Positions 12,185-24,655 of a stretch of 64,000 nucleotides of DNA are shown piece after piece; the stretch's first letter is position 1; every line of letters starts with the position of its first letter. Position numbers and translations under genes: made by a program. The notes beneath the pieces are model-generated. The model saw only the letters and a program-made list of their open reading frames with translations, was not told the DNA's origin and ran no database searches. The stretch covers positions 25,976,877 through 26,040,876 of the forward strand of contig JAPWDM010000005.1 of NCBI GenBank assembly GCA_035578155.1. Direction: 5' to 3'. This DNA comes from Brachynemurus nebulosus (taxonomy: Eukaryota > Arthropoda > Insecta > Neuroptera > Myrmeleontidae).

Positions 12185-12225
12185 TGTTAGTGCGTGTCAA
12201 GAACACGCACTTAACGAATTTTTTT
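12185..12225. repeat. Hairpin TGCGTGT-caaga-ACACGCA followed by poly-T, copy 1
   Basis: TTAGTGCGTGTCAAGAACAC forms a short hairpin, followed by CTTAACGAA and a T run. The same hairpin and tail recur at 42437-42475. It looks like a shared 3' end of an unidentified repeat. Confidence 0.6.
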
Positions 12226-12412
12226 TTTTTTTTGCTTTACAGTAATATAAATTCATAACAGGTTTAAATTGAAACGACGCGACGTATGGAAATCGAGTTT
12301 TTTAAGTAATAATAACAATGGTAATAATAATAATGGAATTTAACGTTCGTTTTTTAGACAATGGTATGTAACGGACGTCACTCACATCATTATTTCTCAA
12401 CTTTTTCATGAT

Positions 12413-13838
12413 GATATGGGCGGAGAACAAGAAAAGCGGTATAAAGATTTGGCAGGTGTCTGTTTGCAACCATCTTCTTAAGGACGATGTCGATATTCAT
12501 CTGGAATTACGATGCGAAATAGCAGAAAACTTTCACCAGCATATAACCGGTTACGGAATTCAAACCCTCAGTCTACCAGTTCGGAAGTGCCAGTGCCTAA
12601 GCACGCCGGGTTACTTTGCTGGTGAGTTTTTTAATCAAAAATTTAATATCTGTACATTCATTAAAATAACCTAAAAGTAATTGTGTAGCAAAAACGAAAT
12701 TTTCTTAATTTTAAATTGCTGTGAAATAGTTATTGAAAAAAGAAAAAATAAATAAGCAAAAATGGTTATAAAATTAAGTAACCCTTATTTTCTGATTTGT
12801 TTAGAAATCGAAATTGGTGAAGACATCTGTGAAACCGTAGCATATATTTTCCCTGAAGTTCTAGTAATTGCAAGAGTCAGCAGAATATTGGGCGGAGGAC
12901 AGGAAAAGCGGTATAAGGATTTGGTAGGTGTCTGTTTGCAACCATCTTTTTAAGGACGATGTCGATATTCATCTGGAATTCCGATGGGAAATAGCAGAAA
13001 ACTTTCACCAGCATATAACCGGTAACGGAATTCAAACCCTCAGTCTACCAGTTCGGAAGTGCCAGTGCCTAAGCACGCCGGGTTACTTTGCTGGTGAGTT
13101 TTTTAATCGAAAATCTAATATCTGTACATTCATTAAAATAACCTAGAAGTAATTGTGTAGCAAAAACGAAATTTTCTTAATTTTAAATTGCTGTGAAATA
13201 TTTATTGAAAAAAGATAAATAAAATAAATAAACAAAAATGGTTATAAAATTAAGTAATCCTTATTTTTTGATTTGTTTAGAAAAAGGAATTGGTGAAGAC
13301 ATATGTGAAACCGCAGCCTACATTTGCCCTGAAGTTCTAGTAATGGCAAGAGTCAGCAGAATATTGGGCGGAGGACAAGAAAAGCGGTATAAGGATTTGG
13401 TAGGTGTCTGTTTGCAACCATCTTCTTGAGGATAATGTCGATATTCATCTGGAATTATGATGGGAAATAGCAGAAAACTTTCGCCAGCATATAACCGGCT
13501 ACGGAATTCAAACCCTCCGTCTACCAGTTCGGAAGTGCCAGTGCCATAAGCACGCCGGGTCACTTTGCTGGTGAGCTTTTTAATCAAAAATCTAATATCT
13601 GTACATTCATTAAAATAGCCTAGAAGTAATTTTGTAGCGAAAGCGAAATTTTCTTAATTTTAAATTGCTGTGAAATAGTTATTAAAAAAAGAAAAAAAAA
13701 CAATCAAAAATGGTTATAAAATTAAGTAACCCTTATTTTCTGATTTGTTTAGAAACTGGAATTGGTGAAGACATCTATGAAAGCACAGCATGCATTTTCT
13801 GCGAAGTTCTAAGAATGGCAAGAGTCAGCAGAATATTG
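12413..13838. repeat. Tandem array of three 476-bp coding-like units
   Basis: Three units begin at about 12413, 12889 and 13365 (each GGGCGGAG-ACAAGAAAAGCGG), with a partial fourth ending near 13838. Each holds an open stretch (IGEDICET, PEVLVIARVSRILGG) bounded by an acceptor-like TTTGTTTAG and a donor-like GTAGGTGT, then a second open stretch in another frame (KDDVDIHLE, IAENFHQHITG) ending at GCTG|GTGAG. Units are about 95 percent alike. I recognise no family. They could be captured exons or non-coding repeats. Confidence 0.85.
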
Positions 13839-14802
13839 TTTTTCTTATATTTAAGTATTGTTTAGTTAATTTTCTTAAACTATATTTTTGATATGATGTA
13901 ACTACAATTTTAATCCATAAGTTTTTAATATTATCATTGTAATCTAATTACAATTAAATTTTTTATAAGATATTGCTTAAATAATTGTGTCTGCAAAACG
14001 TAAGCATTGTAAAAAAAAGTCATATCTCAAAATTTTGACCAGTTTAATTGGCAGTTACACTGCAAAATAAAGATTACCTATGTTCATGAAAGCAAGTAAA
14101 CGTTCATAATAAAACTTTTATAATCTTACTTTTTTGGAGTGTTTATTTTAAAATTTACCAAAAGAATTATTATTTTATCATACGACACACTTATATAGAA
14201 ATTTAGACATAATAAGCAAAATATTTAACATCTCGAATCTTTTTGTATATAATTCCAAATTATTCTATACATCATAATATTATAAATATTTATGTAAAAA
14301 AACCATCAATAATCTTTTTTGATTCGTTATTTTCAATTAAGTTGAATCAGTTTATTTTTTTCAGCACAATTGAATCACTCATACTGATTCAGTTGAATTG
14401 AATCAGAATGAGTGATTCAGTTGGATTAATATTACACTTTTCTGGGTGTAAACATTACTATATAAGTGTGTAAAATTACATTTTCAGGTGTACAGGCGTG
14501 GTTTAAAAATACATTAATATGATGTAATTTTACGTTTAACTGCGCACTATTGCGAACTGAATGTGTAAAATTACATCTTGTTGTGTAGTTAATACACAAA
14601 TAAAACGTAATCTATTACACACCTGGACCGTAATTTTACGTACGACATGTGTAAAACTACACATATGAGTGAGTAATAATTACACCATGATGGTGTATTT
14701 TTCACCTTCGTACATTACGGTTTGTAATGTTACTGTCATTATAGAAGGCATTTAATTGCCTCCTATAATAGTAGTAAAACGGTACATTTTTTTCTTAGAG
14801 TG

Positions 14803-15340
14803 TATTCCAAATGATAAATAATCAAGTTTCTGTTGGGGCAACTGCTGATTTCAATATTTGCAATTCGGAAGCAATTTAGCTACATAAAAAGCAAAAAAGT
14901 TTTTCAACTTCTGATGCACCGATTTATTCTTCATCTAATAAATAACACGATATATTTTTTAAAAGAATTTTGATCATGAGACAAGGGTAAAAAAAATAAA
15001 ACTATCCTTGCGGACAGTTGTATTTCACTCTTGATTCGCTTGTTAATTTCTTTGTTTCATTTGTTTGAGAACTTTTGTACAGAATTTATTAATATATTTT
15101 TATTACTCATGCGGGAGAAGTAAGAATCTGGCGCACACATTTTTGTACGCAAGATAGCTGCTTACCCACTGTACTCTTCCCACATACTTTTTTTGCGTGA
15201 GGAAAGTAAACCCTCCGCACGCAAACTGACAATAAAACACGCAAAGCCGCCTCTTGATTTTTCATTTAATACATATTTCATAACTATTTCTATAGGAACC
15301 ACTAACAAAGTAATTTAATAGTATATTATTCAACGAGCTA
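14803..15340. other. AT-rich DNA, no gene seen
   Basis: AT-rich with a GC-richer patch at about 15110-15240 (GCGGGAGAAGTAAG, CGCACGC words) that resembles the palindromic patches further right. No coding signal. Confidence 0.45.
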
Positions 15341-15344
15341 GTAA

Positions 15345-15436
15345 TGATAGCTATTACTCACGAAGATGAAATTGCGACACGAGCCGAGCTTGCGAGGCGA
15401 GTGTCGTAATGCATCTGAGTGAGTAATAGCCATTGC
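15345..15436. repeat. Imperfect palindrome, ATAGCTATTACTCAC arms
   Basis: Arms ATAGCTATTACTCAC ... ATTGCGACACGAGCC and GGCGAGTGTCGTAAT ... GTGAGTAATAGCCAT fold back around GAGCTTGCGA. Another GCG-rich patch at about 15950-16030 (GCGGGATTGCCAATTGC) may be its partner end of a larger element. Confidence 0.65.
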
Positions 15437-16140
15437 AAGCGAGTAGAGTACGATAGTTTTTCTACGACTTTTTTCCATTTCGATTTAAATAAAATTGAAT
15501 ATAAGTTTTAAATCAAATTTTTAATCTATTTCTAATTTCAGTAAATGTTTGTATAATATGTATAAAACGATCAAAACAAAATATATACTACTTTGTTTAC
15601 TTGCACGTTACTAGACAACATATTATATTCAATTAAAACTTGATACATACATTAATCACAAAACAATCGCAAACCCATTGAATAATGGTTAATACTGTGA
15701 TTTCATTGGTCAAAAAGGTAATGAGTAATGATCATTCCTCCACACCATTGAATAATGTCTAACTTTCTCAACAATTAACAGATATATAATGACTGTGTTC
15801 TTCAACAGGAGTAGAAAAACAATATTAATAATTCAGAAAAAAAGACAGTACAGCGTTCAACACTCAAAAATATTATTTTAAAAGTAATAAAAAATAGTAA
15901 TAATAATAGAAAAAAGTATGTGAAATTCGTAATAAAAAATAGTACGTGCAACTCATGCGGGATTGCCAATTGCTCACTCGAGCGAATTAGCGCACTCACT
16001 ACGATCGTGCGTTCAACTTTGCTCTCGTGGGATAATTGCACAATATACCTACTATTATTTCACTATTATTTCATGTTAAGTTAGTGGTTGATATTTTTGA
16101 ACTCACTCTCAAAACAAAAATATACTTATCAATCCATGTA

Positions 16141-16995
16141 AGGTAAAAGACCCGGTAATTGACCCTGGCCCAGTTTCTGAACTTTTCAACTTTGTTATAA
16201 ATTAATAAAAAAACTATATTTTAAATAAGAAAAAAAATAAATTCTAAATTTAAAGTAATCTATTCTGTGTCTAATGAACAGCAATTTAAAAAGTTTAGAA
16301 TATATTAACTAAATAAAAAAAAATTTTTAAGTTGAAAATGTGTGTAAAAACTATTTTTTTGGTAGTTTCCTAACAGTTTATGTTACAAAGTACTCATTTT
16401 GATCTGTGCAATATTCATCATGTAAGTATGAAAACTTAATTAAAAATATATGAGCAGGTTAATATTTGTTTAAAATTTATTTTAAAATATTTATAAAATA
16501 TCTTAGAATGATTTTTATTATTGAAATATGAGGGTCAATTACTAGGCTCACTTCTAAAGTGGTATGGCCCAATTAAATTCTAACCAGTTTTTGTTAGTTA
16601 TTTTGTTATTTATAGTTATCTTCGATTAGTTTTTGTTATTTTTCATAACGTATATAACATTAAACATTCATTTTTATCAATAAAAAATTTTTTATAAATT
16701 AAATTTTAAAAAACTGTATTTTTAAATTTAAGAATCAGAAACTAGGTCGGGGTCAGAAACTGTCACATGAGAAATTTTGAAGGTCAGAAACTGGGTCCTT
16801 TTTGTCAATTTTTAAAACATTAATTTAAATTATTAATTCAATTCAAATAATTATTTTACTTGTATGACTTTATTTTGAAAGCCATAAAGTAGTTGATAAA
16901 ATTATTAATTGTCTCTTAAGTTTAAACTTATATTTATTACTGTCGTTTAACCTCAGCCGTCACTCTTAAAAGGTCAGAAACTAGGCCCGTTACCT
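16141..16995. mobile_element. TA-flanked element with AGGTAA ends and internal GGTCAGAAACT copies
   Basis: The left end is AGGTAAAAGACCCGGTAATT, the right end reversed is AGGTAACGGGCCTAGTTTCT, and TA lies on both sides. The words GGTCAGAAACTGGGTCC, GGTCAGAAACTAGGCCC and GGTCAATTACTAGGC are scattered inside. Ends and layout resemble the pogo-like element at 34613-38778. No coding region is visible. Confidence 0.75.
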
Positions 16996-17793
16996 TACAT
17001 ATATCGCTAAATTCTCCTGGAGGTGACAATCCGTGTCAAAATTTTTTAACTGCAACTTTTGATTACTTAACACAGATCTCTTTACAAATTGTGATTAAAC
17101 ACATTCCGAAAGGTCAAAATTTTATTTATTATTTTGTACCATTTGTTTAGCACCACTGTTTATAACATAAATAATCGGTTATCCTTTTTCGTTTTGTATA
17201 TAACAATATAAATACGCAGGATATAATATAAATCAGAAAATTTTTAATCAAATGAATTAATTTTGGTTCAGTTGTTGACGACGATATATGTTTTGGGCAT
17301 AATTAAATTTTACGTATGACATAATATTTCAAAATATAGCCTTGTTACAAATTTCAAAATACAGCCTTGTAGTATCTCAACCAGTTAAAATGGCAGTAAA
17401 TTGATTTTATAATTTTATATGAAAAAGGATAATCGCAAAAATCTCGTGTGGCTGGTATGGGAATATCGGAGAACCACCAAACATATATGAAAAATGGCAT
17501 AAGCGAGTTTTCTCAAAGTAAGGGCGAGGTAAGGTTTGTTGGACAATATAATTTCATACGATGAATCTTGCTAGAATTTCCAGGGTTATAAAGTTCAAAA
17601 ACGTAAAAAATATTGAGTTTTATATATTTGTTAATATATATTTCACTTAATAGGTATGTTTGGTCAAATATTGCCAAATAAAATTACCAAAAAGTCTAAG
17701 ATCGCTAAACTGTATGGGTTATATTATATAAAGAGACAAGAACGCTAGTTTTAATTATTTAACAACAATATACAATATTATCTTTTTTCTTTC
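16996..17793. other. AT-rich DNA, nothing seen
   Basis: No coding or repeat structure that I could support. Confidence 0.4.
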
Positions 17794-17801
17794 GTCTTAA
17801 A

Positions 17802-17959
17802 CAGGGGTTCCCAAACTTTTTAAACCCACGGCGTCCAAAACTTTTACTTTCACTGAATCCTTTACTCAAATCATCGAATTAACATTATTTTCGCTTTTTC
17901 TTAGTAAGGCTTGCTTTGTAAGGTTTGATGACACCACGTGCAGAGTTTGGAAACACCTG
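17802..17959. mobile_element. 158-bp hAT MITE
   Basis: Ends are CAGGGGTTCCCAAACT and, reversed, CAGGTGTTTCCAAACT. Flanks are GTCTTAAA (17794-17801) and GTCCTAAA (17960-17967), a 7/8 match. It is related in its ends to the nested hAT at 5015-5926. Confidence 0.85.
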
Positions 17960-17967
17960 GTCCTAAA

Positions 17968-18830
17968 AATTGTGATTCATAAGTATTTAGAATACGACCT
18001 GAGACACAACATATGCGACAATGAAATGTAAATATATAGAATAAACACATACATATATAATGTAAGACGAGACACAAGCGACATAATAAAACTTGAATAC
18101 ATTACTAAATAGTAAAAAGGTCTGTGATGCAGTGCTTTGTAAATCAGTTTTAAGCTCACATCACACAACGCTTTGTTAGCTATTTGATTACCTGCTTGAT
18201 TTTATTGATGGATTTTAAGTGAGCTGCTGTGCTGGCCACTGTAATGGCTCCTCTGTGATGTTGGCTGCACACGATGTACCTGGCTGGCTCTCTAGATGAT
18301 TCCGATACGTTTATCATCACTATCGTCTACTGATAGCGGTGATATACGGGTACTCACGTGGTAAATGAAATCTTCTTATTACTGCTTAACGGACAAATAT
18401 ACCAGATAAACAAGCGCGAAAAACAGAATAGGTTTTCTGTTTGAAATCTAGTAACAGCTCTTGCAACGAACTCAATCGTGACGTCATTTCCCGTTACTAC
18501 AGCAAACAGGCTTCCCACCGCAGTTGTCAGTAGACGTTCCAACCCGGGGCTATAGAAAGAAATGGCAGGCCGCAGGAATAAGCTGTATTTTTTAAAAATT
18601 CCGCCCCCTCCAAAAAAAAAAAAAATAAAATAAGTGACGATTAAAAAAAAGGTCCTTTTATTTTTTGCAGGTCCCCTAACGAAATCCGTGGCCCACCTCT
18701 TCAAGTTCGGGTCCCAGGGCTGCAATTCCCACTGCCCCCCTCTCGTCGGGTCTAGTTCTAGTAGACAATTTCGCATCGTGTGATGCGGGCATTATATCAG
18801 TGCTGCTATACATGCTACTAATACCCCTAG
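17968..18830. other. Intergenic, with a GC-rich repeat-like patch
   Basis: Positions 18540-18770 are GC-richer (AACCCGGGGCTATAG, GGTCCCAGGGCTGC, CTGCCCCCCTCTCG) and resemble the ends of hAT copies seen in many insect genomes, but I could not find matching ends. The long minus-strand open frame here has runs of Phe and Gly from homopolymers and is not taken as a gene. Confidence 0.45.
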
Positions 18831-18833
18831 TAA

Positions 18834-19292
18834 GGCCCAATTTACATCAACGCTCTGCTCTCACTCCGATATCACTCCGCTTCAGGTTCGATAAAATATT
18901 CTTACACAATAAACAATGACTGTATTCACATCATCGCTCTGATATCGATCCGATATCAGTCACGGTTCTCTCTCGCTCCAATGTCACTCCAAATCAATAC
19001 CACTCAGGTAATATTTTATCGGAGCGATATCAGACTTGTTATGGCTTGTACCTCTGGTGTAAACACTTTTTTGATTCCACTCCACTCCGCTTGCATTCAA
19101 TTGTTATGAAAAAATATTTGTATCGAACTGAGACCGAACTGGGAGTGTACCCAGAGTGGCATTATGATGTGAATAGAGAACGAATAGGTACCAGTATGAT
19201 ATCAGCACTGTAATGTGAACATAAGAAGATTATGTCGAATCGGGAGCGTAGTGATATCGGAGTGAGAGCGGAGCGTTAATGTAAATCGGGCC
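18834..19292. mobile_element. MITE with about 47-bp inverted ends, TAA-flanked
   Basis: The left end is GGCCCAATTTACATCAACGC and the right end reversed is GGCCCGATTTACATTAACGC; both continue through CTCTCACTCCGATATCACT. TAA lies on both sides (18831-18833 and 19293-19295), fitting PIF/Harbinger. Internal GATATCAC words repeat. Confidence 0.85.
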
Positions 19293-19320
19293 TAATAATA
19301 TATTCAAAATTCTCTCACGA

Positions 19321-19356
19321 ACACTAGTTACTATTTAGAGATAGTAACTAGTGTTA
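19321..19356. repeat. Perfect short hairpin ACACTAGTTACTAT
   Basis: 14-base arms ACACTAGTTACTAT / ATAGTAACTAGTGT are separated by a few bases, just right of the MITE at 18834-19292. Confidence 0.75.
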
Positions 19357-19359
19357 GTG

Positions 19360-20706
19360 AGGGAAATCGACATCATAATTTAATTTATGAACTCTGAAAC
19401 CTTAATGAAGCTTTGTCCTTATATTTTTAAGCGCGTTTAAATTATTTTGGCGGTTTTCCCTTTTTACTTACTATTCATTCAAAATTTTCAAAAGAAAAAT
19501 ATCTCACATTAAAATAAATATAAATTACCATATTTTTTACATTTTTCCACCACTTTCACAACGATGCAAAACATAATTGGCTTGTAGTTTATTTAAAAGA
19601 CGTGCGATCCGTACGCATATGATCCTTGTTTTATTATCATATTACCACATGGATTTGATTGTACCGATGTAAAACGCGAACAATGAAATTATCCTTAATT
19701 TTACCGTTCCTCCCACCCCGTGCTACACTCGCGCACCCTTGCACTCCTATTCAATCCATTTTATTGTTATGTAACACCATTGAAATTTATGTGTAACACA
19801 AAGAAAGGCAGTAAGTATGGTAGTAGGCACTGAATTGCTAATTTTATATTCAATGTTTTCGGCAATTTGGGCGGACTTGTTTATTGATAACGATATACTT
19901 TTACCAGACGATATGTTAATGAAATTTTAGATTGAATAAAACCACTTTCTAAATAAGTTTTATTGGTACGCAACGAAAAATTTCCATTTTTCGTAAATTG
20001 GTGTCTAAATGGCTTTATTAAATCGAATTGTATTTCCTTCGTAAATAACACTGATAGAAGGAGTTCGGTCACCCTCAAAAATTACTGACACAAAGGAAGT
20101 ATTTTTGCATAATTGCATTTCGTAATAGGTGAGTTTTGCAAGTATATAATCAAACAACAAAAAAAAAAACCTTTTAAGATAAGCCCGCAGACTGTGTATT
20201 GAGATTTTATATAAATTAGCGTCAAAGATAATTTAATTGAATAAAAAGAATTAATACGTGACCATGCATTAGAAATTTATAATAAGAATATACAGGGTGC
20301 TTATTAAAATAGTCTAGAAGAGTTTTTCAGAATGACAGAGCCGATGTAAGAACGCTTTTTGTAAGGAGTGGTTAAGGAGTAACTTGAAATAAAAATTTTT
20401 CCGACAATGTTACAACCGTTTTTTGGGTCGTGAAGAAATTTAGGGTCCTACATCTGTCAACGTATGAACATGAAACCTTACCTCAATTAAAATTAATACG
20501 TTGACAATCATCAACGTTGTACAGCGTCAAGTTAAACCTGACATGCATAATAAACAAACATAATCAGTTCTCTGTTTAGGCGCCATAGATACCGCAGCAA
20601 TATATTACCTATCGTATCTACTGTGTCTAGAGAGTACTGGTGTATTACTTGCTAAAATAGTGTATCAGTTGGACGCCTCGTCATAACGTGTGAAGACCGT
20701 TAACGT
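19360..20706. other. AT-rich intergenic DNA
   Basis: No gene seen. CATCAACGTTGTACAGCGTC near 20507 resembles the foldback region at 4322-4405. Confidence 0.4.
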
Positions 20707-20714
20707 GTTAATAT

Positions 20715-21107
20715 TAGGGATGTTATGGATATGAAATTTCGGATACAGATACGGATACTTAAAAACATTTTTTTTCGGTGTCGGTTTCGGTTACGGATAT
20801 GTAAAAATATCGGATAATGTTTTGGATACGATTACGGTTACGAATAATTGGTTTCAGTGAATATATTTTTTAGAAAAAAAATGGAAAGCTTTAACCCAAA
20901 ATGTGAACGTCAAAAACGAATCCACGGAAATCTATCAAGAGAAATATATGCAGCAAAAACTTGCTTCGATTTAAAATCAATTTTCCAACGGCATTCGTCT
21001 GTTATTATCCGAAACTTTTTTTTTCCGATGCGGTTTCGGTTTGGGATATATAATTATTGAATATCCGGTAGTTCCGGTTACGGTTACGGATCTTCATAAC
21101 ATTCCTA
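20715..21107. mobile_element. hAT MITE of CGGATACGG type, copy 1
   Basis: Ends are TAGGGATGTTATGGATAT and, reversed, TAGGAATGTTATGAAGAT. It is made largely of GGTTACGGATA / GGATACGG words. Flanks GTTAATAT and GATTACAT match at only 5 of 8 positions, so its own duplication is eroded. The second copy (39110-39455) has a perfect one. Confidence 0.8.
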
Positions 21108-21429
21108 GATTACATATATACTGTAAAAAAAATTCTTAATTTTTTGGAAGTGCACATGAAAATTTTTTTCGCACAACGCATTGTGCGAAATATCGTCAGA
21201 CAAATGAAATTTTTTACTATTATTTCATTTTTAAGCCTCGTTTTCGAAATGCGTTTCAAAGGGTGGTTTTCATCCTAACTACTTGTAATTATTTAATCGG
21301 GGGTCTAAGATTAAGTATAGAACTATACATATAATTAAATAGTAACGAGACCATTTCTGTACATGGAATATTTTTGAAAATTGTACTGGTACTGTAAACA
21401 GTTATCGATGTAGATACAAAAACAGCGAT

Positions 21430-22245
21430 TTTTAGAATTTTTGTCTGTCTGTCTGTTAAGGCATCACGCAAAAACTACTGGACGGATTTTAATGAAATTT
21501 GGTGTGATGATAACTTATTACCTGGGTCAACATCTAAAATACTTTTTACTCCGCACGGAGGGAAAATTCCTATAAAAATTACTGTGCTCATACTACAATC
21601 GACGTGTAACAGGCGAACATATCCAATTTTTGTACGGTAAAATTATAACAATTACAATAATATATGTAACTATAATTTTTATAATTTTACCGTAGAAAAA
21701 TTGGATATGTTCGCCTGTTACACGTCGATTGTAGTATGAGCACAGTAATTTTTATAGGAATTTTCTCTCCGTGCGGGAAAATTTCTTATTCCCACGGGAA
21801 AATGGAAAAACCATTTTGAGCATGTGCACACATTAGACAAAAACTATTGGACGGATTTTAATAAAATTTGGTGTGGTAATAACTTATTACCTAGGGCAAC
21901 ATTTAAGATACTTTTTACTCCGGGAAAATGCCTCATTCCTACGGGAAAATAGAAAAACCATTTTATGCATGTGCACGTATTACGCAAAAACTATTGGACG
22001 GATTTTGATGAAATTTGGTGTGGTGATAACCTATTACTTGGGTCAACATTTAAGATACTTTTTACTCCGGGAAAATTCCTCACTCCCGCGGGAAAATAGA
22101 AAAATCATTTTGAGCATGTGCATGCATTGCACAAAAATTATTTATCTTTGCAAGTTCTGTATAATTATTACACTTACATACTTCTGATTGAGTTCATTGA
22201 GTTGATAACAATGCTTTGCGCGAACGACGTCGCGGGTACGGCTAG
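21430..22245 (+). mobile_element. Non-autonomous Helitron, copy 1, with tandem units
   Basis: The 3' end is hairpin GCGAACGACGTCGC then GGTACGGCTAG followed by T, the Helitron terminus (CTAG|T). The body has three or more units of about 147 bp starting near GGACGGATTTTAATGAAATT (21480, 21850, 21997). The first unit is interrupted by a long palindrome (21552-21776). The 5' TC end is not clear. An open frame at 21873-22187 only reflects the repeated units. Confidence 0.75.
21552..21776. repeat. Long inverted repeat with 95-bp arms inside the Helitron
   Basis: The left arm 21552-21648 (CGCACGGAG ... GTGCTCATACTACAATCGAC ... GGTAAAATTATA) is repeated inverted at 21680-21776 almost without change. 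The spacer is about 31 bp. The outer part of each arm is Helitron sequence, so a local inverted duplication created it. Confidence 0.9.
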
Positions 22246-24653
22246 TATATACTAAAGCACTTGACCGAAAGACTCAATTGAACAAAGTTATGTGAGTAAC
22301 TTTCAGAGAAAATTTTCTGTTGCGTTTACCTACATTTTTTTCGCTGTAAAAATCTGTCCTAACTTTGTTCCTACGATGAAAATGAAAAAACCGGAATATT
22401 TCTATTCTTATGAGACTTACCTTAATACACGTGGGTAAAACTGACCGTATAATACCTACTGTTATATAACACTCACTGTAGTATACTAAAATAAAACATT
22501 ATATTATAATAAGAAAATCATTAATACTTTTCGCCAATTTTCCATGAAAAGCTTTCCACAGAAATATGCACAACTAAATACGAGCTGACGTGAAAATATC
22601 CACACAAATCGAATGAGTAAACAAACAAGGACAAACCACCTAACAAAATAAAGATGAAAAAGAAAACATAACAAATGCTAATTTGTATTCAGAGAATATA
22701 AAAATCTCGAGAAAAAATCGCATGTCTGTCCATCTCGTAGTCTTCACAGCGACGCTCGATTGGTTCCAGTCCGTGCGTCTAACTTGCAACGTCTTTTACT
22801 CATGAATTCGAAATAAAAATAAAATTAACAATCTTCACAGAATGGATCGAGATCGAATAAGAAATGTACTATATTTTAGAATGGGCACCAAGTAGGTAGA
22901 AACAGACGCTGATAAGGACTACTTTCACATTCACTGATTCTGCTTGGTACCACCTAGGCAGCTTCTACAGTGCCTACGTCGAACATTTGAAAGTAACAAC
23001 ATTATAGGGATACATTGATTTTTATTTATCGCTGAAAGAAAGACCAAACCACTTCACTAGTCGTCTGCTACTTCAAGCAGCAACATTTTGATACTGAAAA
23101 AAACTGATGATATTGATTTACACTACGAATTCAAAAATTTTAAAATTTTAAATAGAAATTAAAAGCTGGCGTGTAGATTGTAGAATATAACAATACTTTA
23201 CCTTAGCTAGCACAGATATCACAACCAATTAAATATACAAAGCCATTAAAGAAAAACAAATTTTTTTTTTTTAAAAAATTATTAATATTATTTTCTAAGA
23301 AAATAGTGCGTGCAATGACCTGAAAACGTAGGAAAAAGCTACATTTGATTAGGTCATCTTATAAAAAAAATATCAGCTCAAAACATTTCTGGGCCCGCTA
23401 CCCCATAGTTACCCCGCCATACTCTTTCATCAACAAATCGAATTCATTTCATCTCGTATCCATTGATTTAACACTTTCATTGCCAAGCTAAAAATATAGG
23501 CTGTGAGATGGCCAAATATTTTATGTTAAATAAGTAGGTTTTTATATTTTTCACTCAATATCGCGTGATTAGCGATATAGTAAAGTAGACGTATCACGCA
23601 ATATCACGTGATCAGCAATGAATGTATTAAATGAAAAAAAATTGAACCTGATGACGTCATCACATATACTAAATTTTCTTCAAACAACAAAAACCGTAAT
23701 TTTAGAATTAGAAATATGAAATTTGGAGTTGTTCATAACATTCCAATACTGCTTCTATTTTTTAGTTTTATTTATTTATTTTTTTGGACAAATCAGAACT
23801 TACTGTCAAGACTATAGAATTATCATATTTGAAAAATAAGTCATATTTACTGAACGAATTTGACTATTTCGACAATAAAAATAAAAATTTCACACTCAAG
23901 TTATCTAAATCTTACGAACAGATCTAAGCCATCACAATTTTTATTGCCATTAATTTAAAAAAGAAAAACATTGGGCTTAATGACGTTTTTACATATAGCA
24001 AATTTTTAGCTCCAAAAACAGAAATTTTAATAATATTTTTTTGTGCGATTTTCTTATGCGATTGAATCAGCTTCAAACTAACGAAAGTCCATTGTAACAA
24101 AAAAATAACGCGCATAATAAAAAAAGTTTGAACACCACTGTTATACAGTAATCACATTCAGTTTTATACAAAAGCAATAGCAACAACGTTAACTATTGTT
24201 ATTACTCTATCAAGAAACTAGTCTGAAAAAATCCGAGCAAGAAACATAAAAAGTCGTTGAAAACGAAAGAGAAAGATTTTTCACCATGATAAATTTCTGC
24301 ATCCATTTTCGTTTGTACTACTTTGTTTACAACCATTTACCGCATATAAATACAACAAACAGTACGACACACCCGAAGACGGTGTGGAGTCTGAGACGAA
24401 GATGGTGAAACTTTTGAGGTTTATTTGACATAGATGAACTAAACAAGAAATCTTTGTACATTTATTTATATGCAATGCCAGCCAAGTCAACAACAACAAC
24501 TCACTTGATTTTTATGTGATTCAACAATTGTATGAAGTGCGCAACGATGTGAAGTAACAAACAATTCATTTTCTTCTGTGTGCCATTGTCAAAGAAAAAT
24601 AACAACTTCAATCACAGAGTTTTTCTACCAAAACCAATACAGAATGTTTTTAG
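22246..24653. other. AT-rich intergenic DNA, no gene supported
   Basis: Several AT-rich short open frames lack protein-like composition. The palindrome TGATGACGTCATCA lies at about 23649. Nothing else could be supported. Confidence 0.4.
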
Positions 24654-24655
24654 TA

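Larger units (their letters stand above)
10607..14802. mobile_element. 4.2-kb TA-flanked element with CACTCTAAGAAAAAA ends
   Basis: The left end is CACTCTAAGAAAAAA, the right end its inverse TTTTTTCTTAGAGTG, and TA flanks both (10605-10606 and 14803-14804). Subterminal zones (10620-10820 and 14430-14730) repeat TGTGTAAAATTACA-like words in both orientations. The interior holds a smaller inverted-repeat insert (about 11330-11570) and a 476-bp tandem array (12413-13838). No transposase is recognisable, so the superfamily is unassigned. Confidence 0.75.

Noticed and set aside
12408..13587. Idea that the 476-bp units are a normal host gene
   Set aside because: Frames change within each unit and stops follow the splice-like sites; a gene cannot be asserted without transcripts.
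18354..18776. 140-codon minus-strand open frame
   Set aside because: Rich in homopolymer-derived Phe and Gly runs, spans a GC-rich repeat patch, shows no domain or splice structure.
21873..22187. 104-codon frame with internal repeat
   Set aside because: The repeat is the Helitron's tandem unit; not a protein signal.
22740..22830. Possible core promoter (CAGTC-like initiator before an ATG)
   Set aside because: No coding region follows, so the resemblance is not enough.
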